This document shows positions 1 through 6,119 of a stretch of DNA of 6,119 nucleotides, piece by piece (positions within the stretch are counted from its first letter, which is position 1; each line of letters opens with the position of its first letter). The notes under the pieces were generated by a model. It saw nothing but the letters and a program-made list of their open reading frames with translations. It did no database searches and was not told the DNA's origin. Made by a program: the position numbers and the translations under genes. The stretch spans positions 1 through 6,119 of the forward strand of contig JBGCGJ010000016.1 of assembly GCA_045110675.1 (NCBI GenBank), given 5' to 3'. The DNA is from JBALVT01 sp045110675. GTDB lineage: Bacteria; Pseudomonadota; Gammaproteobacteria; Pseudomonadales; Halieaceae.

Positions 1-15
1 TTTTTGTTTTCCCAT
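1..15 (-). CDS. Start of a probable next gene, cut by the window edge
   Basis: Only five codons are visible (ATG GGA AAA CAA AAA, reading MGKQK), so the product cannot be named. The start is supported by a GGAG Shine-Dalgarno sequence at 22-25 on the minus strand, six bases before the ATG. It is also supported by its position: it follows the terminator of the RND/DUF1302/DUF1329 operon and lies about 50 bases downstream of an extended -10 promoter candidate. It would therefore be a separate transcription unit in the same orientation. Five codons cannot be tested for coding character, so the call rests on the ribosome binding site and context only. Confidence 0.3.
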
Positions 16-63
16 GGGAGTCTCCGCAGACATGAAGTCGTCTTTTCAATCAACTTACATGCT

Positions 64-91
64 AGCATAGCAAAGAATAATTTCAAACTAA
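64..91 (-). promoter_or_regulatory. Candidate extended -10 promoter for the gene leaving at base 1
   Basis: Read on the minus strand, TATGCT (69-64) is a four-of-six match to the -10 consensus and is preceded by TGC, giving the extended -10 pattern TGnTATnnT. A weak -35, TTAGTT (91-86), lies 16 bases upstream. An extended -10 element is known to tolerate a weak -35. Transcription would start near base 57, giving a leader of roughly 40 bases before the ATG at 15. The 10-bp palindrome ATGCTAGCAT (59-68) overlaps the -10 element and could be a regulator site or chance. This is a prediction by eye. Confidence 0.3.
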
Positions 92-140
92 GACAAACAA
101 TTAGCCGCGAGTATCCCCGAGTTTACAAAGGACCAAATAG

Positions 141-171
141 CGAAAAACCCTGTAGAAAAGTCTACAGGGTT
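141..171 (-). terminator. Intrinsic terminator of the RND-DUF1302-DUF1329 operon
   Basis: An 11-bp perfect inverted repeat (146-156 and 161-171) encloses a four-base loop. The minus-strand transcript would form AACCCUGUAGA-CUUU-UCUACAGGGUU, followed by three more U's, so the 3' flank reads GGGUUUUUCG. The hairpin starts 27 bases after the DUF1329 stop codon, the expected place for the end of the operon. The plus-strand transcript would have the same hairpin but is followed by CUAGAAAAG with no U run, so the terminator appears to work in one direction only. The U tract is short, but the stem is long and has no mismatches. Confidence 0.85.
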
Positions 172-198
172 CTAGAAAAGTACAGCTTCTAACTGCGT

Positions 199-1617
199 TT
201 ATTGATAATCACGCAATTGGTCGACATCGAACATTTCTTCTGAAACCCGGTCCTCCCGGTCTTCCCACTGCGAGTCCATGTTGAGTGAACTAAAGCGCTT
301 AGTGACATAGTTATTGACGATAACAGATTTCCATTGTGCGTCTCCTACAGAAGGACGCCAGGCTCTTACATCATCCCAATTGCGAAGCGGATTTCCGCGG
401 GGATCCCAGGTCATATGGTACTGCATGTAATAAAACTCCTTATCCACCCAGGTGCGGCGCTTGGAGTACATGTATTTGCCCGTTTTATCGATAATATCGA
501 AAATCCAGACCGGTCTGAGTTCCAACTCAAGCGACTTGACATTGCATGCATTCTCGGTCCACACCATGGAGTCGTAGACATAGCCTACCTCGGGTGAGGC
601 GAGGATAAATCCTTGGCCAACCATTTTATACTCGAAATTGTCGACATCTGTTTTACTCCAGTAGGCCCGCCAATCATCCCAGGTCAGCTCCAAGCCCGAA
701 GCGATGGGGTCCTGGGCGTCTGACCCCGTGAGAGTCCGCGTTCGTCTCAGACTGGGAATAAAGACCTTGAAATCATCGGGCTTCCCTGCTTCCGGGTAGC
801 GTTGACGAACACCGGCTAGGCCGCGAATATCGTAGGGTTCCTTAAAGAAGATGGAACCGCCTTCAATGTAATCTTCTTTGCCTTCGATCTCACCCATTGG
901 TCCCACGTTTTGTCGATTGTGATAATGCCACCACCACAGGTCGGCCTTATAATCAACGTCGATCTTTCCATCAGGTGTGCAGGCGCGCATGTGAATGGGC
1001 TCAAAATCCAGTGTATCGGTACCCACCGAGTGAGCCACATAATCCCAGTTCAGCTCTAGACCATTCTTCGGGTCTAAAAAAGGAATGGCCGTCGCCGCCG
1101 CACCCGACATCAAAGCGTAGGAGCCATCCGGATAAAGCAGCTCACCTTTGTCAGAGATTTGTATTTCAACCCCCTTTTCCTTGAGTTCTCTGGTGCCTTT
1201 CAAATACCCTTCGTGCATGTAATAGGTATTGGTTGGCACAATGGTGATCTCAGCTATGTTTCCCCAATCTGAGGTCAGCGCAGCAAGGTGCTCAGCTGGC
1301 AAGTAGTCTTTTAGCCAAGGGTATTTGTCGGCATTGTCTTTGGTGATCTTCAACCCCGGCTTCAAATCAGCCGGTATTTCAGCTTTATCAATTAAGTCAT
1401 AGGCATCGTAACCCCTTAATTCCGACCACTCTTTGGCCAAGCGCAGAGCTTCCGGCTTTGAAATCTCTTCCACCCACCTGGCGTGATCGGGATTCCCCGA
1501 TTGCGCTGCGTAAGCCTTCCACGCATCCAGTGCGCGGTTGGTATCAGCAGCCAAAGACAAACTGGTAAACACAGTGCCTGCCAGAACTGCACGAATTGAA
1601 ACTTTTAAATAATTCAT
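199..1617 (-). CDS. DUF1329 family exported (periplasmic/outer-membrane-associated) protein
   Basis: The protein has 472 residues, about the usual length for DUF1329. It begins with a Sec signal peptide: Lys5/Arg9, a hydrophobic stretch at about 10-22, and a likely cleavage site near SLA-A or LAA-D at 22-25. There is no lipobox cysteine, so it should be soluble periplasmic rather than a lipoprotein. The family hallmark is clear at about residues 283-316: FKVFIPSLRRTRTL, then a DP pair (303-304), then LTWDDW. This matches the 'P..RR.RR...D' followed by acidic/aromatic pattern I associate with DUF1329. The family is thought to resemble LolA/LolB-type lipid-binding folds, so a role in carrying or docking a hydrophobic ligand is plausible but unproven. 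An aromatic cluster LWWWHYHNR lies at 227-235, and Cys213 and Cys358 could pair. AAAGG (1630-1626) sits eight bases before the ATG, supporting this start. It is the last gene before the terminator and follows the DUF1302 gene after 32 bases. Confidence 0.9.
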   Translation of the reverse strand: MNYLKVSIRAVLAGTVFTSLSLAADTNRALDAWKAYAAQSGNPDHARWVEEISKPEALRLAKEWSELRGYDAYDLIDKAEIPADLKPGLKITKDNADKYPWLKDYLPAEHLAALTSDWGNIAEITIVPTNTYYMHEGYLKGTRELKEKGVEIQISDKGELLYPDGSYALMSGAAATAIPFLDPKNGLELNWDYVAHSVGTDTLDFEPIHMRACTPDGKIDVDYKADLWWWHYHNRQNVGPMGEIEGKEDYIEGGSIFFKEPYDIRGLAGVRQRYPEAGKPDDFKVFIPSLRRTRTLTGSDAQDPIASGLELTWDDWRAYWSKTDVDNFEYKMVGQGFILASPEVGYVYDSMVWTENACNVKSLELELRPVWIFDIIDKTGKYMYSKRRTWVDKEFYYMQYHMTWDPRGNPLRNWDDVRAWRPSVGDAQWKSVIVNNYVTKRFSSLNMDSQWEDREDRVSEEMFDVDQLRDYQ

Positions 1618-1649
1618 CGCTATATCCTTTTTAATAAAAAGAGTACTTG

Positions 1650-3584
1650 TTAGAACTGATAGGTTAATGAAATTTCGACGTAATCCTTGTCGTCAAACAA
1701 TCCTACGGGGGCAACTTCCTTTCTACCGCTGAAACTCTGCACTTCAATGCGCGGACGCCAGTGGCCTCCAAAATAATTGAAGTCTATGCGCTGCCTGTAG
1801 GCGGTACCATGCCCCTGTATATTGTGGATATACAGTCCCTCAGCAACCAGGCGTTGGTTGTCAAGCTTCATGTCCCAGAGAAAGGTGACAAAATTCTGAT
1901 CTTCCTCTACCTCGGTGAAGGCATAAGGAGCCTGCGCCAACAAGTTATCTGCATCTTCCGTATGGATGTTAAACCATTGGATACTGGTGAAAATGGATTT
2001 TTCTTGAGACTTCCAACCTGGAACCCAAAGGGGATAATCCAGCCCAATCATTACCGATGTCACGTCTCTTTCCACCACTGCAGCGCTCGGAGATACCAAC
2101 AAAGCAGGGCTGCCCGCCTCGAGTTGCGCAGGATTAAACGGGTTCTGTACCAAGCTCGAATTGAACGGTTTGTCAAATTCGTGGGAAACCTCAGCCCGGA
2201 GAGCCGGTCCCGTGCCCTTAGGGCCGACCGAAATAAAATCACTCATGTCGCGCGTGAAACTAAAGCCCACAACTTTTTGCCTGAAAGTGTAATCCAGGTC
2301 CAGGTTGGCCGTGACAGAGCACTCTAGGCCCCCACCGCCGGGATTGTTCACCGGGTCATTACACGCACCTCCGGTTAGGGCAGTCAGCGGGCTGGTGGTC
2401 AATGGACCTTTCCCTGCAGCCCCGCGCAGAAATGGCAGGTACCCCGAGGGTGTACCGGCGGTAGTGGGAGAGCCGTCGAAGCTGGGAGCCCAAATTGCGC
2501 CTATCAAATCCTGGTGACTTACATCTTGGTTAGCTACTGCTGCTGACGCATCATTGACGCCGGAACCAACATGCACTGTTCCGCCTTGCAGCAGTACCAG
2601 GGGAAGATCCTGGTACCCGTAAAACCCGTTAAGTGTCGCGGTACCGCCAAGGGTTTCGAACTTTAGTCGTACGGACACTTCCGGATCGGACCATTCGAAA
2701 TCATCGCGCTCGTTATCAGATAGCGCCGCACCAAATCCAACTGCGCCCAAACCAGACTGATGCGGCAAGCCTGCGTCAACCAGATCAGGCCACGGCAAGC
2801 CGAAGAGACCGCCGTCTGTATTAGCGCCAGGAGTCGGGTTATTGACGACTATTTCACTGTGACGAATTTCTGGGGCTATGTTTAGCTCCAGAACGGGTCG
2901 GTTCATACCAATTGCCTCAAAAGGTTTGGAAAGACCCATTTTTTTAAGGTTAAAGTCCATGGAAAGCATCCACAGAGGAATTCGGGTTTCATCTGCATTT
3001 TTGAAAACAAAGTGACTGCGAAGATCCTGAGGGTTGACGATATCAAGTAATCGCAATCCATCTGATTGGCCCCATCCGCGTTGAAATTTACCAATCTTGG
3101 CCGTAAAACGGTTCTTGGGGTCACGATATTTCATCGACAATTCACGGATAATGTCGTCGTTGAAATCATCGTAAATATCGACCTGGTCATTAGGTGCGCA
3201 AAACTCCCTGGCATTGAGGTCGCAACGACTGGTGCCGTGCTGAAAACTCCCGCTTGAGAATCCGGTTTGAGGACCGTTGAACAGGTTCTTCAAACCACCC
3301 TCGGGTTCTATCCAGTCCGGGTCATTCCAGTTCCCACGAATCCAAAAGTTGCCGACAAAAGTAAATTTCCGGTCGGGCCTAAAGGAGAATTTCACTTCGC
3401 CAGTGTAGTTGGCAGGCCCCTCCTCAGACCCACCCTCGTCCAGGTCATAGAGTGTTGAATAGCTTTGGACAAAACGTCCATCCAAGGTAAAGCCTTTTAT
3501 CCCGGTATCCAGTGCAAACACAGCTGACGAACTTGCAAGCGCACATAGGGAAAGTAGACCAATTCGAATCTTCTTCAGTTTCAT
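1650..3584 (-). CDS. DUF1302 family outer-membrane beta-barrel protein
   Basis: The protein has 644 residues, with a signal peptide (KLKKIR basic start, hydrophobic 8-23, cleavage probably after VFA at 24). The mature chain begins LDTGIKGFTLDGRF, a typical DUF1302 opening. Alternating polar/hydrophobic strands recur throughout, and the chain ends in VEISLTYQF, with the terminal Phe of proteins folded by the BAM machinery. The best family signature is KIGKFQRGWGQSDGLRLLDI followed by VNPQDLR (residues 163-189). Residues 365-425 are rich in Gly, Pro, Ser and Thr and contain Cys408 and Cys422, which looks like a long surface loop with a possible disulfide. Cys121 and Cys129 form another possible pair. 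Start choice: GAGGTGA (3594-3588), a near-perfect Shine-Dalgarno, precedes this ATG; another ATG four bases upstream is out of frame. The role is unknown. Given its RND and DUF1329 partners, an outer-membrane channel or acceptor for a hydrophobic substrate is the natural inference. Confidence 0.9.
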   Translation of the reverse strand: MKLKKIRIGLLSLCALASSSAVFALDTGIKGFTLDGRFVQSYSTLYDLDEGGSEEGPANYTGEVKFSFRPDRKFTFVGNFWIRGNWNDPDWIEPEGGLKNLFNGPQTGFSSGSFQHGTSRCDLNAREFCAPNDQVDIYDDFNDDIIRELSMKYRDPKNRFTAKIGKFQRGWGQSDGLRLLDIVNPQDLRSHFVFKNADETRIPLWMLSMDFNLKKMGLSKPFEAIGMNRPVLELNIAPEIRHSEIVVNNPTPGANTDGGLFGLPWPDLVDAGLPHQSGLGAVGFGAALSDNERDDFEWSDPEVSVRLKFETLGGTATLNGFYGYQDLPLVLLQGGTVHVGSGVNDASAAVANQDVSHQDLIGAIWAPSFDGSPTTAGTPSGYLPFLRGAAGKGPLTTSPLTALTGGACNDPVNNPGGGGLECSVTANLDLDYTFRQKVVGFSFTRDMSDFISVGPKGTGPALRAEVSHEFDKPFNSSLVQNPFNPAQLEAGSPALLVSPSAAVVERDVTSVMIGLDYPLWVPGWKSQEKSIFTSIQWFNIHTEDADNLLAQAPYAFTEVEEDQNFVTFLWDMKLDNQRLVAEGLYIHNIQGHGTAYRQRIDFNYFGGHWRPRIEVQSFSGRKEVAPVGLFDDKDYVEISLTYQF

Positions 3585-3676
3585 ACATCACCTCTCATTA
3601 TTAGAATACTCATATCTTTACTCTTTCCAGTTTTAACGCTAATACCCATACAGAACTGCAGGTAAAATGATCGTTT

Positions 3677-6022
3677 TCACGCCGCTATTTTTTGCTCCGA
3701 GTCGCAATGTATTTCTTTTGGGAAAATTGCCTTCGGTCTCAGGGCTGCCAGTGCCGCCGGAACAAACAACAACGAGCCCAACATATTCATCATTAGCACC
3801 ATGCCCAGCAACATACTCATCTCCGCCTGAAAACGCAGCGGAGACATGACTATCCATGGCACCAGCGGCAGTATCATCGTTAAAGCTGTAATGACGATGG
3901 CGTTACCCGATGTCATGAGCGCACGGTGCATCGCCTCAATCACGCTGCCGCATAGCTTGAACTCTTCCTTAATCCGATCCATCATATAAATTCCGTAGTC
4001 CACCCCTAGGCCGACACCTAGCGCGGCCAAGGGCAATGTGCTGATATTGAGGCCAACCTGCTGCCACGCCATAAAGGCGTAGGTGAGCGCGTTTGCAGTG
4101 GCCAGGCTAAATATGAGTATTAGCGCAACAGATATCGAGCGGTACAACGTCATGATGCACACGGCAATGACGAGCGTAATCGCAACCATGATTTTCTGAT
4201 TCGAGGTCGAGATCTCATCATTGAGAGCTTCAGTGATGCCTACCTGCCCTCCTGAATACAAAAAGTCAGCTTCACTGGTGATATTCGCTTCATCACCAAA
4301 GAAGTCATCAAGGTGCTTCCTCAGTTTGCCAATGGTGGGCATGCTGTGGTCCTGAAGATAGAACGAGACATTACCTATCTCCCAATCTTTATTGGTATAG
4401 GCCGCAAAATCACCCGGCTCCCCCCGGGAGCGATACATATAGATATCAAAACCAATTTCTTCCTTGTTATCCGGCAATAATTCATAAGAGGGGTCACCCT
4501 CGAACAATACCGAGTTAACCAGTTTTATAATTGGCACAAGGCTTTGCGCGGGACGTACTTCGGGCATATGCTCATACATGTAGCGGTCTAGCGCTTCGGT
4601 CTGCTGATAGACGGTTGGGGACAGCATGGTGTCTTTATCCCCCTCGATGTACACCTGCATAACATCTGATCCAAGGAACGAAAAACGCGAATTTACAGCC
4701 TCGGAATCGGCGTTAAAACGAGAATCCGGCCATAGAATGGCGCTACCTTTGGTATCGCCCACCGTCAGGTTTTTTGAATAGTACAGCCCGCCAGCAAACA
4801 GCAAAGCCGCAATGGTAATCACGATGTATTTATGGTCCTCAATATTCACCACAGAGGTCCACACCTTATTAAGCAGAACCGAGCCTGTATTATGCGACTT
4901 GGGAGGCGGCAGCAGACACATTGTCGCCGATGCCAGAATTAGTGCTGGCGCTATGGATAAAAGCCATACGCCGCATATTATCGCAAGGCCCTGGATACTG
5001 GGGATCGCCACCAAGCCCAACACGCCGAAGCCAGCAGCATCAGTTATAATCGCGCCGGTACTGGGCAGCAAAACCCCCCTTAGACCGCGCTCCGTTATCT
5101 CTACACAGTTCTCGGGATTGACGCCCTCATCTGACAGGTGATCCAGTATTCGTGTTGTCAACTGAACGCCATGGGACAACACAATGGCGAAAATAAATGC
5201 CGGCAACAGAATCAGTAGCGGATCCAGGTTATACCCCGCGAACCCCATTGCGCCAAGCCCCCAGGTGGTGGCGATGGTCGCCGTAAACATCGGCACAAAT
5301 ACACCGATCCAGGTTCTGAAGTAAAGGTAAAGAACTGCCGCAATAATGAGTAGCGACGTCAGCATAATTAAAAGAACTGAATCCAGCGACTGGTAGATAT
5401 AACCCAATAATATGGGTCGGCCCACGACCTGCAACGTCAGGCTGTCATCTTCATATTTGGTGCGCAGCTCTTGGAAAAATTCCAGCGTCTTTTCAAAGTC
5501 AATATCGTCTTTGAAATCGACAATCACCATCGCCGATGTTTCATCGTCGGAGACCAGAAATCCCCGGTACTGGTTATTGACTGTTCGCCGGAACTGCGCC
5601 ATGGCCTCTTCATCCCGGGGCAAGTCTGGCCATAAAACGGCGCTGATTTCCACCTTACCCCCCCCGCCGCTAATCGCTTTGGTTTTACGCAAGACCAACG
5701 ACTGGCTGAGGTGACGCTGCGTATCAGGATTGTAATAGGCCTCGTCCGCTATCTCCTTGTACTTCTCCAGGAAATCTATTGAGTAGATGTTGCCCTTTTC
5801 ATTTTTCACCTCTATCAGCGTGGTATTGGCGCCGCCAAACTCGGCGCCAAAACGCTGGAATAACTCGACGTTCTTCGAGCCCTCCGGCAGCATTTCTTCA
5901 AGCACCACATTGAGAGATAAGCCGCTGTAGGCAAAATACGCAGGCACAGCTGTGAGCAGCATCAAGATCGCGAAGACTGCCTTCGCGCGGCTCGTCACAA
6001 ACCTGCTAACTCTACTGACCAT
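3677..6022 (-). CDS. RND superfamily exporter (MMPL/COG1033 type)
   Basis: This 781-residue inner-membrane protein has the standard duplicated RND plan. TM1 lies at about 15-33, with a periplasmic loop at 34-212, then TM2-6 at about 214-371. TM7 is at about 398-415, followed by a second periplasmic loop at 417-608, then TM8-12 at about 610-761. TM2-6 correspond to the sterol-sensing-like segment of the MMPL group. TM10 carries GVGLGVDYGIYMMDRIKEEF, with the Asp675-Tyr676 pair expected for proton relay. The matching TM4 site reads IVLSHGVQ, with Ser283-His284 in place of Asp-Tyr. The length and loop sizes fit lipid/hydrophobe exporters rather than the roughly 1040-residue AcrB drug pumps, and no adaptor (membrane-fusion) gene is present. 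The ATG at 6022 is the first in-frame start after an in-frame stop; its Shine-Dalgarno is weak (GGA at 6034-6032, nine bases away). An eight-G run encodes part of Gly119-122. It is the first complete gene of the operon; the DUF1302 gene follows after 92 bases. The substrate is unknown. Confidence 0.92.
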   Translation of the reverse strand: MVSRVSRFVTSRAKAVFAILMLLTAVPAYFAYSGLSLNVVLEEMLPEGSKNVELFQRFGAEFGGANTTLIEVKNEKGNIYSIDFLEKYKEIADEAYYNPDTQRHLSQSLVLRKTKAISGGGGKVEISAVLWPDLPRDEEAMAQFRRTVNNQYRGFLVSDDETSAMVIVDFKDDIDFEKTLEFFQELRTKYEDDSLTLQVVGRPILLGYIYQSLDSVLLIMLTSLLIIAAVLYLYFRTWIGVFVPMFTATIATTWGLGAMGFAGYNLDPLLILLPAFIFAIVLSHGVQLTTRILDHLSDEGVNPENCVEITERGLRGVLLPSTGAIITDAAGFGVLGLVAIPSIQGLAIICGVWLLSIAPALILASATMCLLPPPKSHNTGSVLLNKVWTSVVNIEDHKYIVITIAALLFAGGLYYSKNLTVGDTKGSAILWPDSRFNADSEAVNSRFSFLGSDVMQVYIEGDKDTMLSPTVYQQTEALDRYMYEHMPEVRPAQSLVPIIKLVNSVLFEGDPSYELLPDNKEEIGFDIYMYRSRGEPGDFAAYTNKDWEIGNVSFYLQDHSMPTIGKLRKHLDDFFGDEANITSEADFLYSGGQVGITEALNDEISTSNQKIMVAITLVIAVCIMTLYRSISVALILIFSLATANALTYAFMAWQQVGLNISTLPLAALGVGLGVDYGIYMMDRIKEEFKLCGSVIEAMHRALMTSGNAIVITALTMILPLVPWIVMSPLRFQAEMSMLLGMVLMMNMLGSLLFVPAALAALRPKAIFPKEIHCDSEQKIAA

Positions 6023-6119
6023 TGCGCGCCGTCCACTGATTACTTATTAGGGTTATATTGTCTGACGAGGCCAGATTAAAAGCGGTGGCGAACTGCAATG
6101 TTGTTGTATCACCCTTCAC
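6012..6119 (-). CDS. Possible 3' end of an upstream gene overlapping the RND start (weak)
   Basis: One minus-strand frame is open from the window edge for 35 codons and stops with TAG at 6014-6012, overlapping the RND start codon region by 11 bases. The visible residues end in NQWTARNGQ and match no family I recognise. The other two minus-strand frames hit stops within a few codons of the edge. The overlap would fit translational coupling and would compensate for the poor ribosome binding site of the RND gene. However, 35 open codons arise by chance roughly one time in five at this base composition, and a promoter candidate lies in the same stretch. This is a possibility only. Confidence 0.2.
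   Translation of the reverse strand: MKGDTTTLQFATAFNLASSDNITLISNQWTARNGQ
6052..6080 (-). promoter_or_regulatory. Candidate sigma70-type promoter of the RND-DUF1302-DUF1329 operon
   Basis: On the minus strand, TATAAC (6057-6052) matches five of six bases of the -10 consensus. It lies exactly 17 bases downstream of TTTAAT (6080-6075), which matches three of six bases of the -35 consensus. Transcription would begin near 6045, leaving a leader of a little over 20 bases before the ATG at 6022. The position suits the start of the operon, but a weak -35 and AT-rich sequence make chance matches common. It competes with the alternative that an upstream gene reads through this stretch. Confidence 0.3.

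Noticed and set aside
153..181. Direct repeat TAGAAAAGT at 153-161 and 173-181 around the terminator
   Set aside because: Nine bases repeated 20 bases apart in AT-rich sequence. One copy is part of the hairpin and no third copy or mobile-element boundary is nearby.
4..192. A 62-codon plus-strand open frame starting with TTG near the left edge
   Set aside because: It uses a TTG start at the very edge, runs through the intrinsic terminator of the opposite operon, has no recognisable domain, and covers the predicted promoter and ribosome binding site of the next minus-strand gene.
1761..2327. A 188-codon plus-strand open frame
   Set aside because: It lies wholly inside the DUF1302 gene on the opposite strand. 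The translation looks random, with no domain or signal, whereas the minus-strand reading has clear family motifs and a signal peptide.
4417..4431. GC-rich inverted repeat GCTCCC-CCC-GGGAGC in the second periplasmic loop of the RND gene
   Set aside because: It is a short hairpin inside coding sequence (near residues 532-536) with no U run after it on either strand, so it is not a terminator. The bases are explained by the codons for Ser-Arg-Gly-Glu-Pro-Gly.
4812..5141. A 109-codon plus-strand open frame opposite the RND gene
   Set aside because: It is antisense to the TM5-TM7 region of the exporter, and its existence follows from the codon pattern of the opposite strand. It has no domain or credible ribosome binding site.
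4719..5641. The near-identical peptides SAVLWPD (residues 127-133) and SAILWPD (427-433) in the two periplasmic loops of the RND protein
   Set aside because: They could look like a trace of the RND internal duplication. However, the second copy sits near the start of loop 2, where the equivalent of loop 1 is the MLPEGSKNVELF region, so the positions do not correspond. Chance is the simpler reading.
6098..6119. Possible divergent plus-strand gene start (ATG TTG TTG TAT...) at the right edge
   Set aside because: Only seven codons are visible. The upstream GGTGG is a poor Shine-Dalgarno, and the only promoter-like sequence nearby points the other way.

Overview
The window is a compact, single-strand (minus) stretch from a Gram-negative bacterium. 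GC content looks close to one half. The gene content points to a proteobacterium, most likely an environmental gammaproteobacterium: an RND exporter, an outer-membrane barrel protein with a C-terminal phenylalanine, and a DUF1329 periplasmic protein. The taxonomic guess is inference from gene families and style; nothing here fixes a genus.

Layout, read along the minus strand from the right edge to the left edge: (1) about 100 bases of leader region (6023-6119), with a plausible sigma70-type promoter and a weakly supported open frame running off the edge; (2) a 781-residue RND/MMPL-type exporter (6022-3677); (3) a 92-base gap; (4) a 644-residue DUF1302 family outer-membrane protein (3584-1650); (5) a 32-base gap; (6) a 472-residue DUF1329 family exported protein (1617-199); (7) a strong intrinsic terminator (141-171) closing the operon; (8) a fresh intergenic region with an extended -10 promoter candidate, a 10-bp palindrome and the first five codons of a probable next gene leaving the window at base 1.

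The three complete genes form one transcription unit. RND exporter + DUF1302 + DUF1329 is a recurring proteobacterial gene set, often found near lipid, steroid or aromatic catabolism genes, and to my knowledge has no firmly established biochemical role. The simplest model is a trans-envelope route for a hydrophobic compound. The RND protein would move it out of the inner membrane using proton motive force, the DUF1329 protein would carry it through or dock it in the periplasm, and the DUF1302 barrel would act at the outer membrane. That division of labour is inference from localisation signals and families. A YCF48-like propeller gene, which I recall from many such clusters, is absent from between these three genes.

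No tRNA, rRNA, CRISPR array, insertion sequence or phage-like feature was seen. No stretch longer than about 200 bases lacks a supported gene.
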